Below the pieces are notes generated by a model. That model was not told where the DNA came from, did no database searches, and saw only the letters and a program-made list of their open reading frames with translations. 26,572 nt of DNA. Origin: an uncultured bacterium. Lineage in GTDB: Bacteria; Cyanobacteriota; Vampirovibrionia; Gastranaerophilales; Gastranaerophilaceae. The stretch spans positions 1 to 26,572 of the forward strand of contig URHD01000025.1 of the NCBI GenBank assembly GCA_900547585.1, read 5' to 3'. The position numbers and the translations under genes are program-made. Below, piece by piece: positions 1 through 7,207 of the stretch (positions are counted from its first letter, which is position 1; each line of letters starts with the position of its first letter).

Positions 1-3
1 TGA

Positions 4-39
4 GCCTTGGGCGGTTCGCGCAGGCGAATCGGCTAAGGC
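4..39. repeat. GC-rich imperfect palindrome (hairpin) at left edge
   Basis: Bases 4-19 pair with 24-39 around a four-base loop (20-23). This gives a 16-position stem with one G-G mismatch (11/32) and two G-T wobbles. The stretch is much richer in G+C than the surrounding DNA and has no T-run after it, so it is not a standard terminator. Frame 2 is open from base 2 to a TAG at 50-52 and frame 3 to a TAG at 45-47. The hairpin could therefore lie in the last codons of an upstream gene, but neither short peptide is recognisable. A REP-like palindromic repeat or an mRNA 3'-end stabiliser are the main alternatives. Confidence 0.5.
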
Positions 40-73
40 GACACTAGATTAGATAGGTCAGGAAGTGTTGGGA

Positions 74-619
74 ATGAAGTTTTCAATAAAAAAATTCGTT
101 ATAAAAACAGCAGAAAACACAGAGGTTTCATTTTTGCCCCCAATGGCAAGAAGAAAGCTCTCTACGCTCGACAAAACCGCACTTTGCGTTATGAATGAGC
201 TTTTTGAATCAATTTCTGGAGAAAAACGGAATCTGAAAATCGTTTTTGCTTCCCGATACGGCGAGCTGGATAGGCTGAAAAAGCTTGTTGCACAATATAC
301 TTTGGAAAACGAGGTATCGCCCGCAACTTTCAGCGCTTCTGTGCACAATAGCGCTGCGGGGCAGTTTTCTCTTTTGAACAAAATTACTGAAAGCTACAAT
401 TCCGTTTCAGCTGAAAAAGATACGTTTTCTGCGGGGTTGATTGAGGCTGTACTTACTGCAAAAGGGTGTGATGTCCTTTTTTGCTGCTGTGACGCTGTTG
501 ATGCCGAAAATGTAAGCGGTTTTGGCTGCATAATCAGCCATGACGGAGAAATTAATGCATTTTTGCATGACGGAAAGCTTTATGAAATTAGCGCGGAGGG
601 TGAAAAATGTCTTTTTTAG
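74..619 (+). CDS. Beta-ketoacyl synthase chain-length-factor-like protein (ApeC type)
   Basis: This 181-residue protein resembles the short 'ketoacyl synthase N-terminal-like' family, which acts as chain-length factor beside a catalytic ketosynthase in aryl-polyene clusters. Visible family marks are the PPMARRKLS segment (about residues 22-30), SVHNSAAGQFSLL (89-101) and a later FSAGLIEA segment. It has no full thiolase fold and no C-terminal His-His half, so it cannot be a complete condensing enzyme. Family members are often nearer 240 residues, so this one is short. I chose ATG 74 because AGGAAG at 60-65 sits 8 bases upstream; an in-frame GTG at 65 would overlap that ribosome site. It overlaps the next gene by 13 bases. 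Its partner ketosynthase is not in the window and should be upstream. Confidence 0.72.
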   Translation: MKFSIKKFVIKTAENTEVSFLPPMARRKLSTLDKTALCVMNELFESISGEKRNLKIVFASRYGELDRLKKLVAQYTLENEVSPATFSASVHNSAAGQFSLLNKITESYNSVSAEKDTFSAGLIEAVLTAKGCDVLFCCCDAVDAENVSGFGCIISHDGEINAFLHDGKLYEISAEGEKCLF

Positions 620-1368
620 CATTTTGGCGCAGTTTTGTTGTGCTTTTCCTTTTTGCCTTTTTCGGGGGTGGCGCTCTGATTATTAGTTTTGTTATTTTTC
701 CTTTCGGTGCGGTTTTTGTTAAAAAAGAACGCCGCAAACGTTTTTACAGCGGGGTAATTCACAAAACATGGAAATTTTTCACGTATTTAATGCAAAAATC
801 CAGAATAATAAAGCTCGTGCTCACAAACGGGGAAAAATTAGAAAATATCAGTGGAAAAATCATCGTTGCGAACCACCCGAGTTTTATTGATATTGTCCTT
901 TTAATAGGACTTTTACCCGACACTGTTTGTATTGCTAAAAAAGAGCTGAAAAAGAACATTTTTATGGGCAATATCGTAAAATCCCTTTATCTTATTAATG
1001 ATGAGGACAATGAAAGGCTTTTGCGCGAGGCTGCAGGGGTTCTGACTGAGGGTTTTAATATAATTATTTTTCCGTCGGGTACACGAACTGTTGAGGGCGA
1101 AGAATTAAAGCTCCACAAAGGCGCGGCAATGATGGCTTTGCACACAGGAGCGGAAATTTTGCCTGTTTATATACATTGTGATGCGAAATTTCTTGCTAAA
1201 AACCAGAAAATTTATGAGGCGGGCGAAAAACCCGTTACTTACACAATTACACTGAACGAAACCATAAAAACCGGTGATTTTGCGCGCTCCGGAGGAAATC
1301 TGACAAAAATTCAGCTGCGAAACCGCTTAAATCTTGCAATCAAGGAACAAATATCACGCAGCGTTTAA
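607..1368 (+). CDS. PlsC-type 1-acyl-glycerol-phosphate acyltransferase family protein (ApeD type)
   Basis: This 253-residue inner-membrane acyltransferase has a hydrophobic N-terminal anchor (residues 8-35), then the HX4D catalytic motif (His90 to Asp95 in NHPSFID). The substrate-binding motif FPSGTRT (155-161) replaces the usual FPEGTRS; the Glu-to-Ser change is tolerated in some relatives. The length fits the family. In aryl-polyene clusters such an enzyme is thought to attach acyl chains during assembly of the polyene lipid, and here it sits between the chain-length factor and two acyl carrier proteins. GGAGG at 595-599 gives a good ribosome site 7 bases before the ATG, inside the end of the preceding gene, which suggests translational coupling. 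The exact acyl acceptor cannot be read from sequence. Confidence 0.82.
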   Translation: MSFLAFWRSFVVLFLFAFFGGGALIISFVIFPFGAVFVKKERRKRFYSGVIHKTWKFFTYLMQKSRIIKLVLTNGEKLENISGKIIVANHPSFIDIVLLIGLLPDTVCIAKKELKKNIFMGNIVKSLYLINDEDNERLLREAAGVLTEGFNIIIFPSGTRTVEGEELKLHKGAAMMALHTGAEILPVYIHCDAKFLAKNQKIYEAGEKPVTYTITLNETIKTGDFARSGGNLTKIQLRNRLNLAIKEQISRSV

Positions 1369-1379
1369 AGTTCGCGAAA

Positions 1380-1408
1380 TTGACTTTGGGTTATTCTTGG
1401 GCAATAAT
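1380..1408 (+). promoter_or_regulatory. Predicted internal sigma-70-type promoter before the acyl carrier genes
   Basis: TTGACT (1380-1385) and AATAAT (1403-1408) are separated by exactly 17 bases, each with five of six consensus bases. It lies in the only gap longer than 20 bases inside the polyene cluster (1369-1428). Transcription would start near 1415, about 14 bases before the chosen ATG of the first carrier protein. The placement suggests that the carrier-to-exporter genes can be expressed separately from the upstream part. Confidence 0.5.
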
Positions 1409-1428
1409 TGTACTATTGGATGTATATT

Positions 1429-1680
1429 ATGTTGGAAGAAGAATTAAAAAAACTTATCATTGAGGTGTTGGAACTTGAGGAAATAACGCCCGATGACATA
1501 AAAACCGACGAAGCGCTGTTTATTGACGGGCTCGGGCTTGATTCTATTGACGCTCTGGAGCTTGGAATGGCGCTGAAGAAAAAATACAACCTCAAAATGG
1601 GCACCGATAAAGAAGAAAACAAAAAACATTTTTATTCCGTAAAAACGTTAGCGAAGTTTATCAAGAGCCAGTCAAATTGA
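1429..1680 (+). CDS. Acyl carrier protein (first of a tandem pair, ApeE type)
   Basis: This 83-residue acidic protein carries the phosphopantetheine attachment motif in GLGLDSIDALEL, with Ser39 as the modified residue. It would hold the growing chain or the aromatic starter as a thioester during polyene synthesis. The N-terminus MLEEELKKLIIEVLEL is typical of carrier proteins when ATG 1429 is used; an in-frame ATG at 1420 and a TTG at 1408 are alternatives with poorer fit to the family start. GGA at 1418-1420 may serve as a weak ribosome site. An insertion rich in Lys, Glu and Asn (about residues 59-68) lies between helices II and III. It is followed after 10 bases by a second, different carrier protein, as in aryl-polyene clusters. 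Confidence 0.88.
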   Translation: MLEEELKKLIIEVLELEEITPDDIKTDEALFIDGLGLDSIDALELGMALKKKYNLKMGTDKEENKKHFYSVKTLAKFIKSQSN

Positions 1681-1690
1681 AAGAGTGAAA

Positions 1691-1945
1691 ATGGACGCTA
1701 AATTCAGCAGAGAAGACATTTTAAACGAACTAACAAATATTCTCGTCAATGATTTTGAAATTGACGGCGAAAAAATCACTCCTGATGCAAACCTTTTTGA
1801 GGATTTGGAATTTGACAGTATTGACGCGGTTGATTTGGCAGTGAGATTGCAAGATTTTACAAAACAGAAAATCTCCCCTGAAAATTTTAAACAAATAAGA
1901 ACAATAAACGATGTTGTGGACGCAGTCGAAACTCTTCTGGGCTAA
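1691..1945 (+). CDS. Acyl carrier protein (second of a tandem pair, ApeF type)
   Basis: This 84-residue acidic carrier protein has the attachment motif LEFDSIDAVDL with Ser43 as the phosphopantetheine site. It differs clearly from its neighbour, so it is not a recent duplicate; the two probably have separate jobs (starter loading and chain extension in the usual aryl-polyene scheme). Start ATG 1691 is preferred over the in-frame GTG 1685, because the purine-rich run just upstream then serves as ribosome site. The next gene begins 5 bases after its stop, which indicates one transcript. Length and motif spacing are normal for the family. Confidence 0.88.
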   Translation: MDAKFSREDILNELTNILVNDFEIDGEKITPDANLFEDLEFDSIDAVDLAVRLQDFTKQKISPENFKQIRTINDVVDAVETLLG

Positions 1946-1950
1946 AAATT

Positions 1951-2379
1951 ATGATTAACAGGCTCATGGATGTTGTAAAAAAATTTGGCTTTATTTTTTC
2001 AACATTTTTTACAATAGCTGTTATTGTGATTTTTCATTTTACCCGTTTCGGCGGGCTGAAACTTTATCCTGTTATAGTAAACAGTGCTATTTTCTGGCTG
2101 TTTTTCTCCTCTCTTTTTCAAAAGGAAACGATTATACAAAAATTTGCAAAACTCACCGAGGGCGAGCTAAGAGAGCCTGTGAAAATTTATACGCGGCGCC
2201 TGACCTATATCTGGTGCGTGTTTCTTTTTGTTCAGCTTGTGATTTCAGTGATTACCTGTTTTTTGCCGGATAAAATCTGGATGATTTATAACGGATTTCT
2301 CTCCTATATTTTTCTGGGGGCTTTTTTTGCGATAGAATATCTTGTCAGGATAGTTTTTAAAAGAAAAAATTGTTTGTAA
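1951..2379 (+). CDS. COG4648-type integral membrane protein (ApeG type)
   Basis: This 142-residue protein has four predicted membrane segments (about residues 12-30, 38-55, 86-104 and 112-130). Marks of the COG4648 family are visible: LYPVIVN (38-44), FAKL and EGELREP (65-75), YTRRLTYIWC (80-89) and the late YNGFLSYIFLGAFFAIEYLVR stretch (113-133), with conserved Tyr, Asn, Gly and Glu. This family occurs almost only inside aryl-polyene clusters, between the carrier proteins and the ligase, exactly as here. Its biochemical role is not established; a membrane scaffold or a role in lipid handover is possible. Its stop codon directly abuts the ATG of the next gene. Confidence 0.72.
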   Translation: MINRLMDVVKKFGFIFSTFFTIAVIVIFHFTRFGGLKLYPVIVNSAIFWLFFSSLFQKETIIQKFAKLTEGELREPVKIYTRRLTYIWCVFLFVQLVISVITCFLPDKIWMIYNGFLSYIFLGAFFAIEYLVRIVFKRKNCL

Positions 2380-4011
2380 ATGAATATTTTTGAAGCTTTT
2401 AAAAATAAAGAATGTGAAAATATGCCTGCTTTAGCTGACGCAAAGCGGATTTATACAATAAAAGATTTGAAAACCATAATCGCACCTTTGGCGGTTGAAC
2501 TTTTGAAAAATCCCGTAAAAAATGTGCTGATTCTCTCTGAAAATAATTTCGATTTTGTGATAAATTTCCTTTCTGCGGTTTTTGCGAAAAAAGAGATTTT
2601 TCTGTTGTCAGATTTGAAGAAAGCTTCGTTGCTGGATTTTGAATATGTTATTCTGAAAAAGGTTTGCGGGTCGAAAAACGCTGATTGTACGAATTTTGAG
2701 TTTTTTATTCCTGATTTTCAAAATACTTTTGCTACTGTTTTTACCTCAGGCTCCACAGGAAAGCCGAAACGGGTGAAAAAGAGTTTTGAAAATATTTTTA
2801 TTGAAGCACAAGAGATTATTTATGCCGCTGAATCTGTTTTAAACAGAGAATTGACGCCGGTTCTTACCTCCTCAACGCCTTATCACATGTTCGGACTTAC
2901 ATGCTGGATGTTTTTGCCATTTTTTGATTTAGAACGCTTTCTTCTCAATGCGCGAGAGGTAGTTTATCCCGATAGGGCAGAGTTTGGCGGTGCAATTTTT
3001 ATTTCTACGCCGTCTTTTCTGGAAAAATTTAAGAAATATGATGTCGTCCTTGACGAAACTCCGATTCTTGTTATGACAGCCGGCGACAGGCTAAAGGACG
3101 AAACTTACGATTATTTTGAAAAATACAATGTGCCAGTTCTCGACATCTACGGCAGCACCGAAACCGGCGTAATTGCTTACAAAACAGAGAAAAATGAACA
3201 AATTTTGTGCTGCTTTAAAAGCGTGGAAATAGATTCTGACGCGGATTCACAAATCGTCATCAAATCGCCCTATTTTCTGGAAAAAAGAGCGGTTTTGTGT
3301 GACATTATAGAAAGAATCGATTCCAAACATTTTCGTTTGAAAAATCGAAGCGACAGAATTGTAAAAATTCAGGAAAAAAGGGTGAGCGCAATAGAAATTG
3401 AAACTTTTGTCAAGAATCTGGAGATGATTGAGGATGCCTATTGCTTCAAATACGGCGAAAAACTCGCCTGTGCCGCGGTTTTAGACGATTCAGGGAAATC
3501 CTTTTACCTTGATAAAGAAAACGGTGGGCCGCAGAAGCTTATAAAAAAATTAAAGCTCGGCCTGAAAGACAAATCGGAAATAATCCCGCAAAAATGGCGA
3601 TTTTTGCACGAAATTCCCAAAACAAAAACCGGAAAAATTGACAAATTAAGAATTGAGGGGGTTTTCAGTACAAATATTTCTTTGCCTCTGGTGCTGAAAT
3701 TTGAAAAAAGTGCTGATTATGCTCGTTATGAGCTTATTTTTGCTAAAAATTGCAACTTTTTTGACGGGCATTTTAAAGATTTCCCTATTTTGCCCGGGGT
3801 TGTGCAGCTTTATTTTGCGCATTTGTTTGCTCAGGAGGCTTTTGAGAAGGAAGTTTTAGAAAATCCTGTTAAAAAGATAAAATTTTCGCACCTGATAAAA
3901 CCTGCAGAACAGCTGGCGCTCGAGTTTAAATTTGACGGGAAAAATATTGCTTTTGCTTACAAAAACGGCGAAATGACCTGCTCCAGCGGTGTTTTTTCAA
4001 CAAAAGAATAA
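2380..4011 (+). CDS. AMP-dependent acyl/aryl-ACP ligase fused to a hotdog dehydratase domain (ApeH-ApeI fusion type)
   Basis: This 543-residue protein has two domains. Residues 1 to about 428 are an adenylate-forming ligase: FTSGSTGKPK (121-130) is the nucleotide loop, YGSTETG (257-263) the A5 motif, KNRSDRIVKI (321-330) the hinge region and PKTKTGKIDK (413-422) carries the catalytic Lys419. Residues from about 435 to the end form a FabA/FabZ-like hotdog domain with FFDGHFKDFPILPGVVQL (460-477). His464 matches the catalytic histidine, but the usual acid 14 residues later (Glu in FabZ, Asp in FabA) is Tyr478. The ligase should activate the aromatic starter for a carrier protein and the hotdog should dehydrate 3-hydroxyacyl-ACP. 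In well-known proteobacterial aryl-polyene clusters these are two separate genes. It starts with no gap after its neighbour. Confidence 0.82.
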   Translation: MNIFEAFKNKECENMPALADAKRIYTIKDLKTIIAPLAVELLKNPVKNVLILSENNFDFVINFLSAVFAKKEIFLLSDLKKASLLDFEYVILKKVCGSKNADCTNFEFFIPDFQNTFATVFTSGSTGKPKRVKKSFENIFIEAQEIIYAAESVLNRELTPVLTSSTPYHMFGLTCWMFLPFFDLERFLLNAREVVYPDRAEFGGAIFISTPSFLEKFKKYDVVLDETPILVMTAGDRLKDETYDYFEKYNVPVLDIYGSTETGVIAYKTEKNEQILCCFKSVEIDSDADSQIVIKSPYFLEKRAVLCDIIERIDSKHFRLKNRSDRIVKIQEKRVSAIEIETFVKNLEMIEDAYCFKYGEKLACAAVLDDSGKSFYLDKENGGPQKLIKKLKLGLKDKSEIIPQKWRFLHEIPKTKTGKIDKLRIEGVFSTNISLPLVLKFEKSADYARYELIFAKNCNFFDGHFKDFPILPGVVQLYFAHLFAQEAFEKEVLENPVKKIKFSHLIKPAEQLALEFKFDGKNIAFAYKNGEMTCSSGVFSTKE

Positions 4012-4026
4012 CAGAAAAAGGAAAAT

Positions 4027-4443
4027 ATGAAAAAGATAGAAACCTCCTGCGAAATTGACGTTGAATTTTATGATTTGGATCCGATGAACGTGGTCTGGCA
4101 CGGGAATTACATAAAATATCTGGAAAAAGCCCGCTGCGATATGCTCGAAAAGCTGGGCTATACCTATGAAGATATGAAAAAGGACGGCTGCGCTTATCCT
4201 GTGGCAAAAATGGAGTTAAAATTCGTAAAACCGGCGGAATTTAAGCAAAAGCTTGTCGTAAAATCCCAAATAGAGAGTATTGAACCGTCTTTGGAGATAA
4301 AATATAAAATTATTGACAAAAATACGGGTGAAACGGTTTTCAAGGCAAAAAGCATGCAAATTCGGGTGAATATCAACACAAGAGAATCGCTCTATACCGC
4401 TCCGCAGAAGTTTTTAGAGAAAATTGAGGAGTTTTGTGCATGA
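4027..4443 (+). CDS. YbgC/4-hydroxybenzoyl-CoA-type acyl thioesterase (ApeK type)
   Basis: This 138-residue single-domain hotdog thioesterase has the family motif YDLDPMNVVWHGNYIKYLEKAR near the N-terminus; Asp18 is in the catalytic acid position, with His25 and Tyr28 conserved nearby. It would hydrolyse acyl- or aryl-thioesters, here probably releasing or proofreading polyene intermediates from carrier protein. In aryl-polyene clusters a thioesterase of this kind sits next to the LolA-like and MMPL genes, as here. A good ribosome site (AAAGG near 4017-4021) precedes the ATG, and the stop overlaps the next start as ATGA. Length is normal for the family. Confidence 0.85.
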   Translation: MKKIETSCEIDVEFYDLDPMNVVWHGNYIKYLEKARCDMLEKLGYTYEDMKKDGCAYPVAKMELKFVKPAEFKQKLVVKSQIESIEPSLEIKYKIIDKNTGETVFKAKSMQIRVNINTRESLYTAPQKFLEKIEEFCA

Positions 4444-4976
4444 AAAAAATGCTTATTTTGTTTTTTATATTTTTAGGAACCTGCGCGGTTTATGCAGAGG
4501 GGATTTTCAGCCACAAAACAACCGCTCAAAAAGTTGTGTCGGTTATGCCGGAGTTTGAGAGCAAATCCTGCAAATTTTCTCAAAGCAAAATCATGACTTC
4601 CTCCTCTGCCGCGCTCAAATCGAGCGGAAATTTCAAATTTATAAAAAATCAGGGAGTAATTTTTGAAACCACCTATCCGATTCATTCCGAAAGCTCCTAC
4701 ACCGCCTCGCAAAACAAAAAAATCAACAACATAGTTAAGTCTGTTGTGAACAAAAATTACTCTTATCTGGAGAAAAATTTCGATATTTATTATATGAGCA
4801 CAGGAGCGGGTAAGTGGATGCTTGCGTTAAGACCTTTGCAAAATTCACCCGCCAAAGAGGGGATGAAAAGCATACAAATCACAGGCGAAACAAAATCCAA
4901 ACAGGGAATTATAACAAAAATGCTTATAGAAACCCCGAATGCCTCCACAACAATAAATTTTACTGATTGCAGGTAA
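4440..4976 (+). CDS. LolA-like periplasmic lipoprotein/lipid carrier (ApeL type)
   Basis: This 178-residue exported protein has a clear signal peptide (Lys2-Lys3, hydrophobic core 5-17) with a likely signal peptidase I site after Ala19 (VYA then Glu). The mature part has the LolA-like pattern of a Phe-Ser-Gln-Ser-Lys strand, then SSGNFKFIKNQGVIFETTYP. It is probably a half-barrel carrier that takes the hydrophobic polyene lipid across the periplasm, rather than the general LolA of lipoprotein sorting, since it is embedded in the polyene cluster beside the exporter. Start ATG 4440 overlaps the preceding stop by 4 bases; an in-frame TTG at 4434 is less likely. Only one Cys remains near the C-terminus. 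Confidence 0.75.
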   Translation: MKKMLILFFIFLGTCAVYAEGIFSHKTTAQKVVSVMPEFESKSCKFSQSKIMTSSSAALKSSGNFKFIKNQGVIFETTYPIHSESSYTASQNKKINNIVKSVVNKNYSYLEKNFDIYYMSTGAGKWMLALRPLQNSPAKEGMKSIQITGETKSKQGIITKMLIETPNASTTINFTDCR

Positions 4977-4980
4977 ATTT

Positions 4981-7191
4981 ATGAAAAAAGAAACTGTTTT
5001 GAAAATATTTCGTGTTTTGTTTTGTGCAGTCTTTGCTTTGATTGCATTTTTTGTGCTGTTTCACCCTAAAAAAACGCAAACCAACATTCTTAACGCCATA
5101 CTTTCGGACAGCGCGGAGGATGGGTTGTTGATAGATTTGAGCCTTAAGCATTCAGGGCGTTTTCATGTGATTTTTGAGGCCGTGGATTTTGATTTGCCTG
5201 ATATTGTGCAAAAAGAGTTTTCTGCTCAGCTTGATAAAAACGATTTTAAGCCGGAATTTGCTCAAAGCGGGCAATTCTTTGAACTTTTAAAGATTTATAA
5301 ACATTACAGCCCTAATTTTCTATCAAAACATACTGCAAATGAGCTGAAAAACGGGAATTTTGAAAAGGTAAAACAAGAAAGCTATGAACGGCTCTACAAT
5401 CCGCTCGGGATAAGCCTTTTGTCTGTGGAAGACGACCCTTTTTTGCTGTTTGCGGATTATTTAAATACTCTTGGTTCTGCTGAAAATCAGGGTGTTGTGG
5501 AGCTGGACGGAAAATATTATGAGGTTTTAACGCTCAATTTGCGGGAAAATATCGCGCTTTCCCCCTCGCTTTTGAATGACCGGATGAAAAAGATTGTCGA
5601 AACAAAGGACAGGCTGGAAAAAGAGCATGACGGCGTGAAAATCTATCTTTCGGGCGCTCCGGTGCATACCTATTTTGCCAGCTCAAAATCAATGAAAGAA
5701 ATAAATATAATCTGTATTCTTTCTTCGCTTTTTATTGTTTTAATCTGTAAATTTTATTTTAAATCTTTTAAAATTCTGCTTCCGATTGCCCTGAGTCTGT
5801 TTTTGGGGATGTTGTGCGGTTATATTTTGACTTCTTTGTTTTTTGATTCAATTCATATTTTGACTTTTGTGTTTTCAACGACATTAATAGGGATTTGCGT
5901 TGATTATTCGCTGCATTTTTTTGCGCATGAGAACAATATCAGGTCGGTTTTCAAAAGTCTTACGATGAGCATGCTGACAACTGTCTGCGCATTTTTGATT
6001 CTGCTGTTTTCAAATATCGAACTCCTTCGCCAAATTGCTGTGTTTACTTCGGGTGGGCTTGTTTTTGTGTATTTCTTTGTTGTGCTTTTTTATCCGGTTA
6101 TTTGTAGAAATATAACCCCCGCTCCTGGCGGATTTGATTTTCCGTGCCTGCTCCGGGGTAAAAAAATCCGTTTTGCTGCCGTTTTCTTGCTCATTTTCAT
6201 AAGCGCTGCGGGATTTTTACGTCTCAAATTCAATGACGACATAAAAGATATGTACAAACCGCCAAAATATCTTGTAAACGCTGAAAAACTATACTCTGAA
6301 TTGAACGGAGAGGTAATGAATGGCGCGTTTTATCTCGTAAACGGCTCAGATATGCAAAACCTGCTCGAAAAGGAAGAAAAAATAACCGCCGCATTAAATC
6401 AAGAGGATTTTATTGCCCTGAGCCGTTTCCTGCCATCGAAAAAACAGCAGGCGCAGAACAGAGCGTATATTCACGAGCTCTATGCAAGGGAATTAAACGA
6501 TTATGCGCCCTTTTTAACGCAAGCGCAGAAAAATAAGCTCCTGGAACGTAACTCCGACACCGGTTTTTTGACTCCGGAAGCATTCAAATTCCCTGTTTTC
6601 AACGATTTTTTAACCGGCGAAAACAGCTCGCTTGTTATTTTGAAAAAACAGCCGTCTGCTAATGAGATGAAAAGGGTTCTGGCGGAGAATTCTGGAGTGA
6701 AATTCATTAATCTTAAAAATGACATTTCTGCAAAAGTCGAAAAATGCCGAAAATCCTGCATAAAACTGATTTTACCGGCGTTAATGCTTTTATTTGCCGG
6801 GCTTTCATTGATTTATAACCCGAAAAATGCACTAAAAATCCTGCTTCCGTCAGTTTGCGGCGGTTTTATTACAATCGGGATTTTGAGCCTGTTTAACCAG
6901 CCCGTTAACCTTTTTCACGTGCTTGCACTGTTTTTGATTGCGGGATTTAGCCTGGATTATTCGATTTTTCGGTTCAATTCCTTTAAAAATCCTGCGCTTT
7001 CCGGTGTGAAATCCGCAAATGCGGTACTGATTTCCTGTGCGACAAGCGTTTTTTCCTTTTTGCTGCTTGCTTTTACTAGCTTTAAGCTGATTAGTTCGCT
7101 CGGGTTTGTGCTTTCTATAGGGCTGATAAGCTCTTATGTTTTGAGTTTGCTTTTAATAAATAACGAATCAAAAGAGCCGAAAAACTTTTGA
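4981..7191 (+). CDS. MMPL/RND-superfamily lipid exporter (ApeM type)
   Basis: This 736-residue inner-membrane protein has the RND layout: one N-terminal helix (about 6-24), a large periplasmic loop to about 238, a five-helix bundle (about 240-372), another helix near 395-412, a second periplasmic loop, and a final bundle (about 592-730). The two proton-relay motifs are present as GICVDYSLHFF (Asp308, Tyr309) and GFSLDYSIF (Asp659, Tyr660). The size is typical of the exporters that accompany aryl-polyene and hopanoid systems. It should use the proton gradient to move the finished lipid to the periplasmic LolA-like carrier encoded just upstream. It begins 4 bases after that gene's stop. Confidence 0.85.
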   Translation: MKKETVLKIFRVLFCAVFALIAFFVLFHPKKTQTNILNAILSDSAEDGLLIDLSLKHSGRFHVIFEAVDFDLPDIVQKEFSAQLDKNDFKPEFAQSGQFFELLKIYKHYSPNFLSKHTANELKNGNFEKVKQESYERLYNPLGISLLSVEDDPFLLFADYLNTLGSAENQGVVELDGKYYEVLTLNLRENIALSPSLLNDRMKKIVETKDRLEKEHDGVKIYLSGAPVHTYFASSKSMKEINIICILSSLFIVLICKFYFKSFKILLPIALSLFLGMLCGYILTSLFFDSIHILTFVFSTTLIGICVDYSLHFFAHENNIRSVFKSLTMSMLTTVCAFLILLFSNIELLRQIAVFTSGGLVFVYFFVVLFYPVICRNITPAPGGFDFPCLLRGKKIRFAAVFLLIFISAAGFLRLKFNDDIKDMYKPPKYLVNAEKLYSELNGEVMNGAFYLVNGSDMQNLLEKEEKITAALNQEDFIALSRFLPSKKQQAQNRAYIHELYARELNDYAPFLTQAQKNKLLERNSDTGFLTPEAFKFPVFNDFLTGENSSLVILKKQPSANEMKRVLAENSGVKFINLKNDISAKVEKCRKSCIKLILPALMLLFAGLSLIYNPKNALKILLPSVCGGFITIGILSLFNQPVNLFHVLALFLIAGFSLDYSIFRFNSFKNPALSGVKSANAVLISCATSVFSFLLLAFTSFKLISSLGFVLSIGLISSYVLSLLLINNESKEPKNF

Positions 7192-7200
7192 TGATATAAT
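7192..7200 (+). promoter_or_regulatory. Extended -10 promoter element abutting the methyltransferase start
   Basis: TGATATAAT is a full extended -10 element (TG at 7192-7193, perfect TATAAT at 7195-7200). No good -35 box lies 16-18 bases upstream. Transcription would begin at about 7206-7208, at the ATG itself, so a transcript made here would be leaderless. No ribosome site is visible before the ATG, which fits. Confidence 0.4.
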
Positions 7201-7207
7201 TTTTAAT

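Noticed and set aside
65..73. GTG at 65 as start of the chain-length-factor gene
   Set aside because: It overlaps the AGGAAG ribosome site that serves ATG 74, and the extra residues do not fit the family start.
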